Below, one piece after another: positions 25,232 through 34,622 of a stretch of 64,000 nucleotides of DNA. The notes below the pieces were generated by a model. That model was not told where the DNA came from. It worked only from the letters and a program-made list of their open reading frames with translations, and searched no databases. Position numbers and translations under genes: made by a program. This DNA comes from Finegoldia magna_J. GTDB taxonomy: Bacteria > Bacillota > Clostridia > Tissierellales > Peptoniphilaceae. Where the stretch lies: assembly GCF_002243175.1 (NCBI RefSeq), contig NZ_NDYF01000010.1, forward strand, positions 224,639 through 288,638. Direction: 5' to 3'. Numbering within the stretch: position 1 is the first letter of the stretch; every line of letters starts with the position of its first letter.

Positions 25232-26556
25232 ATCAAAGCCTCATATACTTTTTTCGATTTTTGAATAGTTTCATCGTATTCGCTATTCATTTCAGAATCC
25301 CATGTTATAGCTCCTCCACCTGAGAAATAACAACGGTCATTTATTTTTAAAATCGTCCTGATTAAAATATTGAAGTCACAATTTTGGTTAAATGAAATGT
25401 ATCCAATGGATCCTGTGTATATATTTCTGTTATATTTTTCAACTTCATCAATCGCTTCAATTGAAGCAAGCTTCGGAGCTCCAGTGATTGATCCTCCTGG
25501 AAAAATATTTTTGATTAAGCTGAATACATCTTCATCTTCTCTCAATTTACCAACGATAGTAGCCACCAAATGATGAACATTTTCATAAGTTTCCAATGAA
25601 TAATTGCTAATAGCTTTTATTGTTTCAGCATCACAACTCATTCCAAAATCATTTCTCATCAAATCAACTATCATTAATAATTCTGAAATATCTTTGTCGC
25701 TATTTAATAATTCTTTTTTCAATCTTTCATCTTCAAATTTATCATCAGATCTTCGAATGGTTCCTTTAATCGGCCTAGCTTGAACAAGTCCATTTTGACA
25801 ATCAAAAAACCTCTCTGGAGATGAAGATAAAACACAATATTCACCAAAATCCATATAAGCCATAAAATCTGCTTTGTTAACTTCGCGAAGTTTCTTATAA
25901 ATATCGAACTTATCCTTAGTCGTATCTACAATGAACTGTTGCGTTAAGTTAACTTCGTACACATCACCATTTTCAATCATGGTTTTTATGTCATCAAAAC
26001 TTTTCGTATATTCTTCTTTTGTTACTGTTTTTATAAGTTCAGATGTTTTATATTCCTTATCTACATAATCTGGTTTTACAAATACTGCTTCAACATCTCT
26101 AATATCTGTATCATTCAAGTAATAAATCGTGTATTCTTGTGTATTATTGTCAAATTCTATTATTTTTAAATATATTCCAAAATAAGCATCGTATACATCA
26201 GTATTTTTTTCAGAATTTAAAACTACATTGCAATTAGAACCTGTAAAAACATAAGACAAAAGTCCAACAGCTCCACCGATAAATTGATTATCATCTTCTT
26301 GCAAATAATCATCCATCAATAGTTTGAGTTGATTAAGCGGATTGTCACAAACTTTTTTGTTCACAAGTCCACTTATTTCTACGTTGTTATTCTTTGATTT
26401 CAAAACAATTTCCGGATCAAATCCGATATATGATTTGTTACCTTGATTGTAACTTCCCTTTGCACTATCTAATAAAAAAGGTAAATTCTTGTCTTTGATG
26501 TTATATAAAATATCTAGAATTGTTACGTCTGATTTTATTTTTTTAGAATGAATCAT
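25228..26556 (-). CDS. pabB: Aminodeoxychorismate synthase component I
   Basis: 442 residues of the anthranilate synthase I/PabB family. The chorismate-binding C-terminal half has VNLTQQF, SSSPERFF, ARPIKGTIRR, ELLMIVDLMRND and FPGGSITGAPK; the PIKGT variant is typical for PabB, whereas TrpE usually has PIAGT. It overlaps pabA by 14 bases and pabC by four, so the three are translated together for folate synthesis. Confidence 0.9.
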   Translation of the reverse strand: MIHSKKIKSDVTILDILYNIKDKNLPFLLDSAKGSYNQGNKSYIGFDPEIVLKSKNNNVEISGLVNKKVCDNPLNQLKLLMDDYLQEDDNQFIGGAVGLLSYVFTGSNCNVVLNSEKNTDVYDAYFGIYLKIIEFDNNTQEYTIYYLNDTDIRDVEAVFVKPDYVDKEYKTSELIKTVTKEEYTKSFDDIKTMIENGDVYEVNLTQQFIVDTTKDKFDIYKKLREVNKADFMAYMDFGEYCVLSSSPERFFDCQNGLVQARPIKGTIRRSDDKFEDERLKKELLNSDKDISELLMIVDLMRNDFGMSCDAETIKAISNYSLETYENVHHLVATIVGKLREDEDVFSLIKNIFPGGSITGAPKLASIEAIDEVEKYNRNIYTGSIGYISFNQNCDFNILIRTILKINDRCYFSGGGAITWDSEMNSEYDETIQKSKKVYEALI

Positions 26557-27136
26557 TTCTTACCTCCTTTAAGAAGTTTTCAATCATTTTCAACCCAAAA
26601 TCAGTTCCCACGCTTTCAGGATGAAATTGAACAGTTTCTATCTTATTTTTTGAGTCTCTAAATCCCATAATTATTCCATCAGAAGTCTTTGATGTTATCA
26701 CCATATCTTCATACATTCCATTTTCGAATTTGCTATCATCAACGACTAATGAATGATATCTCATCACTTTAACAGGATTCGGAATATCAGTAAATATTCC
26801 TTTGCCGTCATGATTAATATATGTCATTTTACCGTGCATTGGTCGTGGCCCTTTTACAATATCAAGTCCCATTGAATAAGCCAATGCTTGATGCCCCAAA
26901 CAAATTCCAAGAATTGGATATTCGCCATTCAATTGTTCAAATATTTCAAGAGAAATTTTGGATTCTTTTGGTGTTTTAGGTCCTGGAGAAATCACTATAA
27001 TTTCCGGATTCATTTTTTTGATTTCTTCCAAATTTATCTCATCATTCTTCTTCACGATAACTTCTTCTTTTAAAATTCTCAAATAAGAAACAATGTTATA
27101 TGTAAACGAATCGTAATTATCTATCATTAATATCAT
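26543..27136 (-). CDS. pabA: Aminodeoxychorismate synthase glutamine amidotransferase component
   Basis: 197 residues, class I glutamine amidotransferase: MIDNYDSFTYN, ISPGPKTP, catalytic Cys in ILGICLGHQ, and His/Glu in VQFHPES. First gene of pabA-pabB-pabC. No trp genes are near, so use in folate synthesis is favoured, but such subunits can serve both pathways. folC lies elsewhere in the window. Confidence 0.9.
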   Translation of the reverse strand: MILMIDNYDSFTYNIVSYLRILKEEVIVKKNDEINLEEIKKMNPEIIVISPGPKTPKESKISLEIFEQLNGEYPILGICLGHQALAYSMGLDIVKGPRPMHGKMTYINHDGKGIFTDIPNPVKVMRYHSLVVDDSKFENGMYEDMVITSKTSDGIIMGFRDSKNKIETVQFHPESVGTDFGLKMIENFLKEVRNDSF

Positions 27137-27180
27137 TTAATCACCCAATAAAAATATATAGGATTTTATGCTAAAAATCA

Positions 27181-27216
27181 AATAAAAAATGAGCTTATCA
27201 AATAATAAACTCATTT
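27181..27216 (-). terminator. Terminator of the MacAB-like operon
   Basis: On the minus strand AAATGAG pairs with CTCATTT, with further TTTATT..ATAAG pairing inside, and is followed by TTTTTATTTG. Confidence 0.8.
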
Positions 27217-27223
27217 TCAAATC

Positions 27224-28429
27224 TTAAATAATATCTATTACATTTTTGTTTGCTGCCGTATTTGCTGGAGAATAAGTAAACACAATTCCTATTCCCAAAG
27301 ATATTCCTAAGGATATCAAAACCGGCATTAGTTCTAGTTTAATTGGAAACGGCAAAAATTTCGATGCAATAAATGCAGCTATCATTCCAATGATGTATCC
27401 AATTATTCCACCAATAACAGTTACAATAATTCCCTCTAGCATAAACTGATGCAAAATTTCTTTTTTCTTTGCTCCGATTGCTCTTCTAATTCCTATTTCT
27501 TTGATTCTTTCCGCTACTGAAATGTACATCATATTCATCATTCCAATTCCTGCAATTAGAAGGGAAATAGCTGCAATTAAAGATATAAATATAGTCACAG
27601 ACCCCAATACACTACTGATGCCTTCGATTTGTTTTGCAATGTCGACGAAGCTATAAGATCCTGCAGCTTTCATTGGGCCATTTTTTTCAAGATATTCTTG
27701 AATTTCTTTTGCCTTGTCTTGAACTTTTGTACCATTTTTCAGAATTACATTAATCATAGATATGGAATTATTGTTTTTAGGTCGACGCGATTTTAATGTC
27801 TCTTTTGGCAAATCCACATCATTTCCAAAAGTAAACAAATTTGACGCAGTGTTGTTTTCTTTTATTCCTACGATAACATAATAATCATTTTTCACGAGAA
27901 CAGTTTTGTTGATTGGATCTTCATTTTCAAACATTTCATCTGCTAATTTTTGCGATATTACGGCGACTTTCTGGTTTGTATCTCCGTCCAGTTTAGTCAC
28001 AGCTCTTCCCTTTACGATTTTACTTTCAGTTTCTTCGACAGGTTTTGCAAATGCACTTTCCATTTTCCCGTCATTTTTTTGTATCGAAACATTAAGCAAA
28101 TCATTTTGAAATTGTTCTGGATCAGATTCAACTTTTACGACATCCGTAATTTGTGAAATATCTCTAATATTTTTCTCAGTAAAAACTGATGTGTTGCTTC
28201 CGACTGAATTTGATGGATTTTCTGGTTGGAAATAAAACGCAACGCTAAGTTCCTTGCCTTCTCCACCCATTAAACTGTCAACAACATAATCTTGGAAACC
28301 CCTACCAATTGCGATTATAGTTATTACCGCTGCAATACCTATAATTATACCAAGCATAGTCAATAATGATCGTTTTTTGTTCTTGATGATATCTTTGAAG
28401 GCAGTATTTAATAAAACATTAAACTTCAT
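27224..28429 (-). CDS. MacB-like ABC transporter permease
   Basis: 401 residues. One membrane segment near residues 20-42 (KRSLLTMLGIIIGIAAVITI, the MacB_PCD start), a long extracytoplasmic domain (about 45-265), then three FtsX-type segments with GMMNMMYISVAERIKEIGIRRAIGA. Four-segment MacB/YknZ layout. It overlaps the ATPase gene by 11 bases. With the ATPase and the membrane fusion protein it forms an export or stress-protection pump whose substrate cannot be predicted. Confidence 0.9.
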   Translation of the reverse strand: MKFNVLLNTAFKDIIKNKKRSLLTMLGIIIGIAAVITIIAIGRGFQDYVVDSLMGGEGKELSVAFYFQPENPSNSVGSNTSVFTEKNIRDISQITDVVKVESDPEQFQNDLLNVSIQKNDGKMESAFAKPVEETESKIVKGRAVTKLDGDTNQKVAVISQKLADEMFENEDPINKTVLVKNDYYVIVGIKENNTASNLFTFGNDVDLPKETLKSRRPKNNNSISMINVILKNGTKVQDKAKEIQEYLEKNGPMKAAGSYSFVDIAKQIEGISSVLGSVTIFISLIAAISLLIAGIGMMNMMYISVAERIKEIGIRRAIGAKKKEILHQFMLEGIIVTVIGGIIGYIIGMIAAFIASKFLPFPIKLELMPVLISLGISLGIGIVFTYSPANTAANKNVIDII

Positions 28430-29102
28430 AACTATCCCTCTCTTTTAAAACACCATCTAGCATAAAATATTTTCGGTTGCAATTATGTGTAATATTTTTA
28501 TCGTGAGTAACCATTATTATCGTGATTTTGAGTTTCTGATTCAATTCATTGAACAGCGCCATTATCTCCTTGCTAGTTTCTGAGTCAAGCGCACCTGTTG
28601 GCTCATCAGCTATGATAAATTTTGGATTGTGAACGATAGCACGAGCAATTGCAGCCCTTTGTTGCTGTCCTCCTGAAAGTTGTTTAGGTCTTTTATCTGC
28701 TTGATTTTTAATTCCTACCAAGTCCAAAGCTTCCAATGCTTTTTCTCTTGCGTATTTGTAGGATTTGCCTTGATACAACAGAGGTAGTTCTACATTTTCA
28801 GCTATAGTATAATTTTGAATAAGTTGAAATTGTTGGAAGATAAATCCTACAGATTTGTTGCGAAGATCGGACAATTTATTATCTGAAAATTTACTTATCT
28901 CAACATTTTCAAACTTATATATTCCTGTAAAATTCTTATCCAAAAAACCAAGAATATTAATCAACGTAGACTTTCCTGAACCAGACTCACCCATTATTGC
29001 GACAAAATCACCGCTATTAATGTTCAAGCTAACATCTTTTAATACGTGAAGTTTGTTCTCTCCTGAATTGTAAAACTTATTGATTTTAATTAAATCTATC
29101 AT
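28419..29102 (-). CDS. MacB/LolD-type ABC transporter ATPase
   Basis: 227 residues: Walker A GESGSGKST, Q loop FQQFQLI, signature LSGGQQQRAAIARA, Walker B FIIADEPTGALD, switch His VTHD. Energises the permease downstream; two bases after the membrane fusion gene. Confidence 0.93.
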   Translation of the reverse strand: MIDLIKINKFYNSGENKLHVLKDVSLNINSGDFVAIMGESGSGKSTLINILGFLDKNFTGIYKFENVEISKFSDNKLSDLRNKSVGFIFQQFQLIQNYTIAENVELPLLYQGKSYKYAREKALEALDLVGIKNQADKRPKQLSGGQQQRAAIARAIVHNPKFIIADEPTGALDSETSKEIMALFNELNQKLKITIIMVTHDKNITHNCNRKYFMLDGVLKERDSYEV

Positions 29103-29104
29103 GA

Positions 29105-30241
29105 CTAATCTTCAACCTTTATTTCTTGATTATCTTTCAAATCTTTTACTTTAGAAATAATTTTGTCACCAGATTTTAATCCAGAAATCACTGTATAAGA
29201 ATTAGAATTCTTTTCAAGTTGAACTTCTTTTTTCACAGCTTTTGAATCCTTGTATTCAAACACATAGTATTTAGAATCTTCTTCTTTTACCATTTCCTTG
29301 CCAAGTTCAATCTTGTCTGATTTTTTCCTAACTTGAACATTAAATCCAATGTGTATAGGTTTTTGTGTTTTTATTTTAAATACAAAATTTGAAGAATTAC
29401 TCCCAGATTGTTCTGTCATGTTTTGCATTTGATTAGCTTCAAATGATCCAGCTTGACTTTCTGGAGTATTGGAAATCTCTACTACAATGCCTTTTGTTTT
29501 TTCATCCCCGTTAATAGGAATTACTTCAACCTCATCATTTTCTTTTAATTTCTTGTAGTCGTATTCAGAAATATTTCCTTCAATAATATTTTCATCGCTA
29601 GTGACTTCAATCAATGCTCCTTGACTCATTGGATTATCAATATTTTTGTCATTAACTTTACAATTTCCAGCAATTGTAGCCTTGATTGTTTTTCTTGAAC
29701 TTTCTTTTAAATCATTAAGTTGTTTTCTTTGTAATTCTACTTGGTCAAGAGCTTGTTTGTAAGCTCTATTTGATTGATTAAGTGTAGGCTCCATTTGATC
29801 AATTTGCATTTCCAATTCTGGAGAAAAAGTTTCGTTATATTTTTCTACTAATTTATTGTAGGATTTGTATGCGCTATTTCTATCCTCAAGTGCATAATTT
29901 GCTTGACTTTTGGCCTGCTCTATTTGCATTTCCATTTGATCAATTTGTTTTTCAACTTCCTTGTTCACAAAAGTAATCAGTGAATCTCCTTTTTTAACAG
30001 ATTGACCAGTTTTCACATGAACTTTCTCTATCTCACCATAAGCTTGATTGTTGTAAACTTGTTGTGCGTCTCCCGTTTTTGATATTGCGCTAAACACCAA
30101 ATCACTTCCTGCAAATACCGTATACAAGCTATACTTGGTTTCGTTTTTCTTATTAGCTTTAACTAATTTAAAGACCAATCCTCCAACACAGGCTAAAGCA
30201 ATTATGGCTAAAATAATTGCAAACTTTTTATTATTTTTCAT
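29105..30241 (-). CDS. Membrane fusion protein (MacA/YknX-like)
   Basis: 378 residues. N-terminal membrane anchor (7-27), half biotinyl-lipoyl domain GEIEKVHVKTGQSVKKGDSL, a coiled-coil hairpin (about 95-185, Glu/Gln/Lys rich, EKQIDQMEMQIEQAKSQ), the second lipoyl half (IKATIAGNCKV) and beta-barrel domains. First gene of the three-gene exporter; it has a near-consensus promoter at 30272-30300. Confidence 0.9.
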   Translation of the reverse strand: MKNNKKFAIILAIIALACVGGLVFKLVKANKKNETKYSLYTVFAGSDLVFSAISKTGDAQQVYNNQAYGEIEKVHVKTGQSVKKGDSLITFVNKEVEKQIDQMEMQIEQAKSQANYALEDRNSAYKSYNKLVEKYNETFSPELEMQIDQMEPTLNQSNRAYKQALDQVELQRKQLNDLKESSRKTIKATIAGNCKVNDKNIDNPMSQGALIEVTSDENIIEGNISEYDYKKLKENDEVEVIPINGDEKTKGIVVEISNTPESQAGSFEANQMQNMTEQSGSNSSNFVFKIKTQKPIHIGFNVQVRKKSDKIELGKEMVKEEDSKYYVFEYKDSKAVKKEVQLEKNSNSYTVISGLKSGDKIISKVKDLKDNQEIKVED

Positions 30242-30271
30242 ACGACCTCCTAATTGTATCTCTGTAATACT

Positions 30272-30300
30272 ATTATAATACAGCGTAACTAATTAGTCAA
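30272..30300 (-). promoter_or_regulatory. Strong promoter of the MacAB-like operon, inside the end of pepD
   Basis: TTGACT, 17 bases, TATAAT on the minus strand. The -35 lies in the last codons of pepD, so the exporter has an independent promoter despite being only 47 bases behind pepD; no terminator separates them. Confidence 0.8.
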
Positions 30301-31686
30301 CATATTCAAAATTTCATTGTAGAATTTAATAAATCTCTCTAAAGATTCAATATCTAATCTTTCTTTTGTTGTGTGTACATCGTACATTGTAGGTCCAATT
30401 GAAATGCAGTCAATTTTTTTATATTTCTCTGCAAACACGCCACATTCAAGTCCAGCGTGGATTACTTTAACATCTACTTCTTTGTCGTTTACTTTTAAGA
30501 AAGCTTTCTTTGCTACTTCCATTAGCTCTGATTTTTCATTGAATTCCCAAGTAGGATAATAATTATAATCGAAGGCCGTTGCATCGTGTTTGGTCGCTTT
30601 TGAAACTATATCTTCTCGTAGCGCTACTAATTTGTCATAATTTGAAGATCGCGTAGACAATATGATTTCGAATTTATCATCAAATGAATTCACAATCGCC
30701 AAGTTACAAGATGTTTCGACTGTTTCATCAAGTCCATCGATGTAAGAAATTACACCAGAGTTTAATTCTCCAATTATATCAGATAAATTTTCTGTTGTTC
30801 TTTTATCTAAACATTTTTGTGCATTTACTTGTTCAATTACAAGCTTCAATTCCTTATCAAAATCTTCCAAATCAATCTTAGAGATAAATTCTTCCGATTT
30901 TCTACGAAGTGAATCAATAGATTCATCTGTAGATAAAATTAATTCTGCATTTGTAGGAATTGCATTGTCCTTTGTACCACCTTTAAAATCACAGATATAA
31001 TAATTATCCAGTGATTTCAAAAATTCAAACACAACCTTGATTGCATTTTGGTGGTTCTTATCAATTTCCATTCCAGAGTGTCCACCTTTAAGTCCCTTTA
31101 CAGAAATTTTGTAAAAATTGGACAAACTATCTGAAACGTAATTCTTGCCTATTTCAACATTTACATTTTCTCCACCACTGCTGCCTACAATCAATTCATT
31201 TTCATCTTCTGAATCTATGTTAATGAAATATTTTCCAGACAAATCAAAATCGAAATTCATCGCACCACTCATATCAACTTCTTCACTTGTAGTCACCACA
31301 GCTTCTATTTGAGGAAGTTTGTGATTGGATGTCAATGTAGCCATAGCTATGGCAAGTCCAATTCCATTGTCTGCTCCAAGGCTTGTCTTGTCAGCAAACA
31401 TGAATCCATCTTTTTCTATGATTTTAATTCCATTGTCAAAATCATACTCTTCATCGGAAACGCAAACCATGTCCATGTGCGCTTGAAGAATTATTCCTGG
31501 TTTATCTTCCAAACTTTTGTCTGATTCTCTTTTAATGTAGATATTGTTGAACTTATCTCTTTTGCATTCCAAATCATTGTCATGAGCAAACTTTTCCAAG
31601 TAATCTGCGATTTCTTGTTCATGCTTTGAACATCTATTGATTTTAGAAAAACCTCTAAAATAATTTAATACTGTATTCTTATCCAC
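30289..31686 (-). CDS. pepD: Xaa-His (aminoacyl-histidine) dipeptidase, M20C
   Basis: 465 residues. Cytoplasmic metallopeptidase for short peptides. Metal and catalytic motifs: QAHMDMV (His, Asp), KTSLGADNGIG (bridging Asp), TTSEEVDMSGA (Glu-Glu), NIDSEDE, GLKGGHSGMEI and C-terminal VHAGLECGVF. It starts with GTG at 31686, overlapping the stop of the preceding gene by one base. Confidence 0.93.
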   Translation of the reverse strand: MDKNTVLNYFRGFSKINRCSKHEQEIADYLEKFAHDNDLECKRDKFNNIYIKRESDKSLEDKPGIILQAHMDMVCVSDEEYDFDNGIKIIEKDGFMFADKTSLGADNGIGLAIAMATLTSNHKLPQIEAVVTTSEEVDMSGAMNFDFDLSGKYFINIDSEDENELIVGSSGGENVNVEIGKNYVSDSLSNFYKISVKGLKGGHSGMEIDKNHQNAIKVVFEFLKSLDNYYICDFKGGTKDNAIPTNAELILSTDESIDSLRRKSEEFISKIDLEDFDKELKLVIEQVNAQKCLDKRTTENLSDIIGELNSGVISYIDGLDETVETSCNLAIVNSFDDKFEIILSTRSSNYDKLVALREDIVSKATKHDATAFDYNYYPTWEFNEKSELMEVAKKAFLKVNDKEVDVKVIHAGLECGVFAEKYKKIDCISIGPTMYDVHTTKERLDIESLERFIKFYNEILNMLTN

Positions 31687-32132
31687 TATGCACCTATAAT
31701 TTCTTCAACTACTTTGTTAACAGTCTTACCGTCAGTGTATTTACCATATTCTCCCATAATGTATTTCATTATTTGTCCTCTTGATTTATTTGATTTTTCA
31801 AGGGAGTTTTCTTCCATAAATTTTTCTATGATTTCTTTTAGTTTATCTTCAGATAATTGCTCTGGAAGATATGATTTGATAATTTCTATTTTTTGTTTTG
31901 TTTCTTCAATCGCTTCAACTCTGTCTTCTGGAGTTTGTTCCAATGTATCCATTGTTTGCTTCAATTCTTTTTTTACAAAAGCTAATTGTTCTTCGTCTGT
32001 CAAATCTCTTTTCTTTTCTTTTTGTTCCAATAAAATGTTGCTCATAATCAAAGAAATAACTCCCGACTTAACTTTATCCTTGTTCTTCATAGCTAACATT
32101 TTGTCTTTTCTTAATTTTTCAATTGTACTCAT
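31686..32132 (-). CDS. yqeY: GatB/YqeY domain protein
   Basis: 148 residues from the ATG at 32132, preceded by AGGAGTG; the longer frame is dismissed. All-helical YqeY family: MSTIEKLRKDKMLAMKNKD at the start, KQKIEIIKSYLPEQLS in the middle, GQIMKYIMGEYG near the end. Resembles the tRNA-binding tail of GatB; its cell role is poorly known. It overlaps pepD by one base, so the two are coupled. Confidence 0.92.
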   Translation of the reverse strand: MSTIEKLRKDKMLAMKNKDKVKSGVISLIMSNILLEQKEKKRDLTDEEQLAFVKKELKQTMDTLEQTPEDRVEAIEETKQKIEIIKSYLPEQLSEDKLKEIIEKFMEENSLEKSNKSRGQIMKYIMGEYGKYTDGKTVNKVVEEIIGA

Positions 32133-32142
32133 ATTTTCACTC

Positions 32143-32772
32143 CTAACCAAAAATAAATGTAAAATAATAATTCATTCTGAACATATATATCGACCAATAT
32201 GCGCATATTAGCCCAATAAAACTACCTATTACGACATCCGTAAACCAATGTACTCCCAAAATAATTCTGGAAATCGCAATCATAAACGCAAATACAATGG
32301 CAATTAGCATCGTCACGAAGAAAAATTTGTACCCATAACTTAGCACATAAGCAATCGTCAAATAAAAGCTCATACTAACGCAAGAATGACCACTTGGAAA
32401 AGAATATCCCATATAATTGATCCCGCTAGTTACTTTTGGTCTTTTTCTTCTAAATACAAATTTCAAAGTGTGAACTGCAATAACGCTAAGCATAACGCTC
32501 ATTATTATAGCTGATGCTGATACATAATTGTGTTGACTCACAGTAAAAAACACAATAGGTATACTTATAATCATAAGTGTTTCAACGTTACCAAATTTTG
32601 TGATTTTTGCCATCATCGCAATTAGGGAATTGTGTCCCATTTTAGTAAAATGTTCCTTTAATCTTCTATCCAAATTTGTTTCATTGTCTTTTAATACAAC
32701 AAATCCAAGAAAAAAAGTAATTGATAATAGAACAATACTACATATTATTACAAACCAATCGTATTTATCCAT
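32143..32772 (-). CDS. PAP2-family membrane phosphatase (first copy)
   Basis: 209 residues, about five or six membrane segments. Phosphatase motifs: KFVFRRKRPKV (KxxxxxxRP), SFPSGHS and SRIILGVHWFTDV. Likely acts on undecaprenyl pyrophosphate or phosphatidate; this cannot be decided from sequence. It is 10 bases upstream of yqeY on the same strand. A second, divergent PAP2 gene lies 101 bases upstream. Confidence 0.88.
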   Translation of the reverse strand: MDKYDWFVIICSIVLLSITFFLGFVVLKDNETNLDRRLKEHFTKMGHNSLIAMMAKITKFGNVETLMIISIPIVFFTVSQHNYVSASAIIMSVMLSVIAVHTLKFVFRRKRPKVTSGINYMGYSFPSGHSCVSMSFYLTIAYVLSYGYKFFFVTMLIAIVFAFMIAISRIILGVHWFTDVVIGSFIGLICAYWSIYMFRMNYYFTFIFG

Positions 32773-32847
32773 TTTAAATCCTTCCTTTAATACTTCATAT
32801 TAAATTTTATACCAACCAAGTTCAAATGTATAGTAGGAAGACCCCCA

Positions 32848-32884
32848 ATAAAAAATGAACCATAAAAATAAATTTATAGTTCAT
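32848..32884 (-). terminator. Terminator behind the second PAP2 gene
   Basis: ATGAAC pairs with GTTCAT, extended by TATAAAT/ATTTTTAT pairing, and is followed by TTTTTTATTG on the minus strand. The stem begins inside the last codons of the gene ending at 32874. Confidence 0.75.
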
Positions 32885-33509
32885 CTAAATTTTTATTTGA
32901 TTTTATTATATATTTTTCTGCCACGAAAATCGTAGCCAAATAACACACATATCCCACTAACATTCCAAAAAACACATCAGTTGGCCAATGCACTCCCACA
33001 ACAAGCCTACTAAAAGCAATTACAAATGGAATTATTCGCAAATAAATGAATTTGTAATTTTTCAAACTGCATAACAAATAACTCAGAGTAAAATAAAAGC
33101 TTGTACTTACCAAACTATGACCACTGACATAACTGTAACCACCTTGTTCTATTTTGAAAAAATCTAACGGTCTTACTCTCACAAAACTATATTTGTACAC
33201 ATTCATAACTACAAGACCTATTAAACAAGACATTAATGTTATCGAAAAAAATGAATTCTTGCCAATACGTTTTGAATAATATAAGCTAACTGCCAATATT
33301 AAAAAATATGTGCTGAAATTTCCGAGTATTGTGAATGCTTTGAAAATATAAAAAGTAAAATTATCAGTAATACTTTGTGCAAAATTCATTATTTTAGGTT
33401 CAAATGATAGACCAGATTGTTTTCTAATAAAAAAACCAAAAATCAACGAAGCTACAAGAATTGTCGCTGACAAGTATATTTTTTTCTTGTTTATTACTTT
33501 TCCTATCAT
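32874..33509 (-). CDS. PAP2-family membrane phosphatase (second copy)
   Basis: 211 residues, about six membrane segments. Motifs: KYSFVRVRPLDF, SYVSGHSLVS (Pro of PSGH replaced by Val) and SRLVVGVHWPTDV. Start and stop overlap the molybdopterin-binding gene by four bases, so they are co-translated although no functional link is obvious. It is distinct in sequence from the copy at 32143-32772, so not a recent duplication. Confidence 0.87.
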   Translation of the reverse strand: MIGKVINKKKIYLSATILVASLIFGFFIRKQSGLSFEPKIMNFAQSITDNFTFYIFKAFTILGNFSTYFLILAVSLYYSKRIGKNSFFSITLMSCLIGLVVMNVYKYSFVRVRPLDFFKIEQGGYSYVSGHSLVSTSFYFTLSYLLCSLKNYKFIYLRIIPFVIAFSRLVVGVHWPTDVFFGMLVGYVCYLATIFVAEKYIIKSNKNLDEL

Positions 33510-34531
33510 AATCCTTTACCATATTCACAATTTGGGAAGTGACACTCTGAACATTGCATACAAAATCCACCGTAACCCAAACTATTTATCATATCTTTTG
33601 TAACTTTAATATTCGCAAAAATATATGGCAAGATTATATCGAAAACTGTAGATTTGTTGAACATAACACAACCTGGAAGTCCCATTATTGCTGTGTCGTT
33701 TTTGTAAGCTAACATAAACATCGCACCAGGAAGTACAGGTGAACCGTAAGTTATCACTTCTGCTTTGGAATCTTTTATGGCTTTTGGTGTCATATCATCT
33801 GGATCTACGCTCATGCCACCTGAAACCAAAATAATATCGGATTTGTTTTCTAATGCTTTGTTGATTTCTTTAGTTATGTTTTCACTATTATCGTCAACTA
33901 TGACGTGATTTATTACTTCACAATTGTAATCCTTCATTTTTTGTTTTAACACAGGTCCAAATTGGTCCTTTATAAGACCTTTGTACACTTCAGATCCTGT
34001 CGTAATGATGGAGCATTTTTTTGTCGTATCAAATGGAATGATTTCCAAAATAGGAACACCATTCATGATTTTCTTCGCTTCATCCATAATTTTTTCTTTT
34101 GTGAAAAGCGGAATAATTCTCATTCCAGCAATTTTTTGTCCTTTTTTGACAGGTTGATTTCCAAGAACAGTTGCAATGGAAATGTCATCTATTGAATTCA
34201 ACCTAAATAATCTATCCCTGTCGACTTTCAAAAACCCATCCACATCAGAAATTATTTCAATCTTACCTTCTTTTATATCAGATGAATGCATGTGTTCGTT
34301 GGTGCAGATGTCTTTCAAAATAATTGCACAATCATTTTCGTGCAAATCATCATCTTCTAATTCCATAACGTAAATGTGTTCCTTGCCCATGCTCAACAAA
34401 ACAGGAATATCTTCTTCTGTAATAACATGCCCTTTCTTAAAAGCTCTCTCCTTGACCACGTCTTTTACAATTCTAGTCATATCGTGCGGTAAAATGTGAC
34501 CTACCGCATCCTCAGCTCTAACTACTTTCAT
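33506..34531 (-). CDS. MoeA/MogA-like molybdopterin-binding protein with Cys-rich tail
   Basis: 341 residues. N-terminal domain, then a MoCF fold (about 165-310) with SIITTGSEVYKG, ILVSGGMSVDPDDMTP and LPGAMFM and AIMGLPGCVMFN. The C terminus has CMQCSECHFPNC, a C-x2-C-x2-C-x4-C cluster that could bind metal. No other molybdenum cofactor gene is in the window. Whether it handles molybdopterin or something else is open. A TGATAAAAT element 29-37 bases before the ATG is a possible promoter. Confidence 0.85.
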   Translation of the reverse strand: MKVVRAEDAVGHILPHDMTRIVKDVVKERAFKKGHVITEEDIPVLLSMGKEHIYVMELEDDDLHENDCAIILKDICTNEHMHSSDIKEGKIEIISDVDGFLKVDRDRLFRLNSIDDISIATVLGNQPVKKGQKIAGMRIIPLFTKEKIMDEAKKIMNGVPILEIIPFDTTKKCSIITTGSEVYKGLIKDQFGPVLKQKMKDYNCEVINHVIVDDNSENITKEINKALENKSDIILVSGGMSVDPDDMTPKAIKDSKAEVITYGSPVLPGAMFMLAYKNDTAIMGLPGCVMFNKSTVFDIILPYIFANIKVTKDMINSLGYGGFCMQCSECHFPNCEYGKGL

Positions 34532-34596
34532 TTAAAAACCCCTCTTAATTGATATTCCTATTTTATCACGAAATCTTTATTTTTTAAAACACACAA

Positions 34597-34622
34597 CGAA
34601 AAAACTGGAGTTTCCTCCAGTT
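34597..34622 (-). terminator. Terminator of the BceAB-like operon
   Basis: Perfect eight-base stem AACTGGAG / CTCCAGTT, four-base loop, followed by TTTTTTCG on the minus strand right after the permease stop. Confidence 0.9.

Noticed and set aside
25228..27136. Anthranilate synthase (trpE/trpG) for tryptophan
   Set aside because: The PIKGT motif, the coupled pabC gene and the absence of other trp genes favour aminobenzoate synthesis, though dual use of the amidotransferase remains possible.
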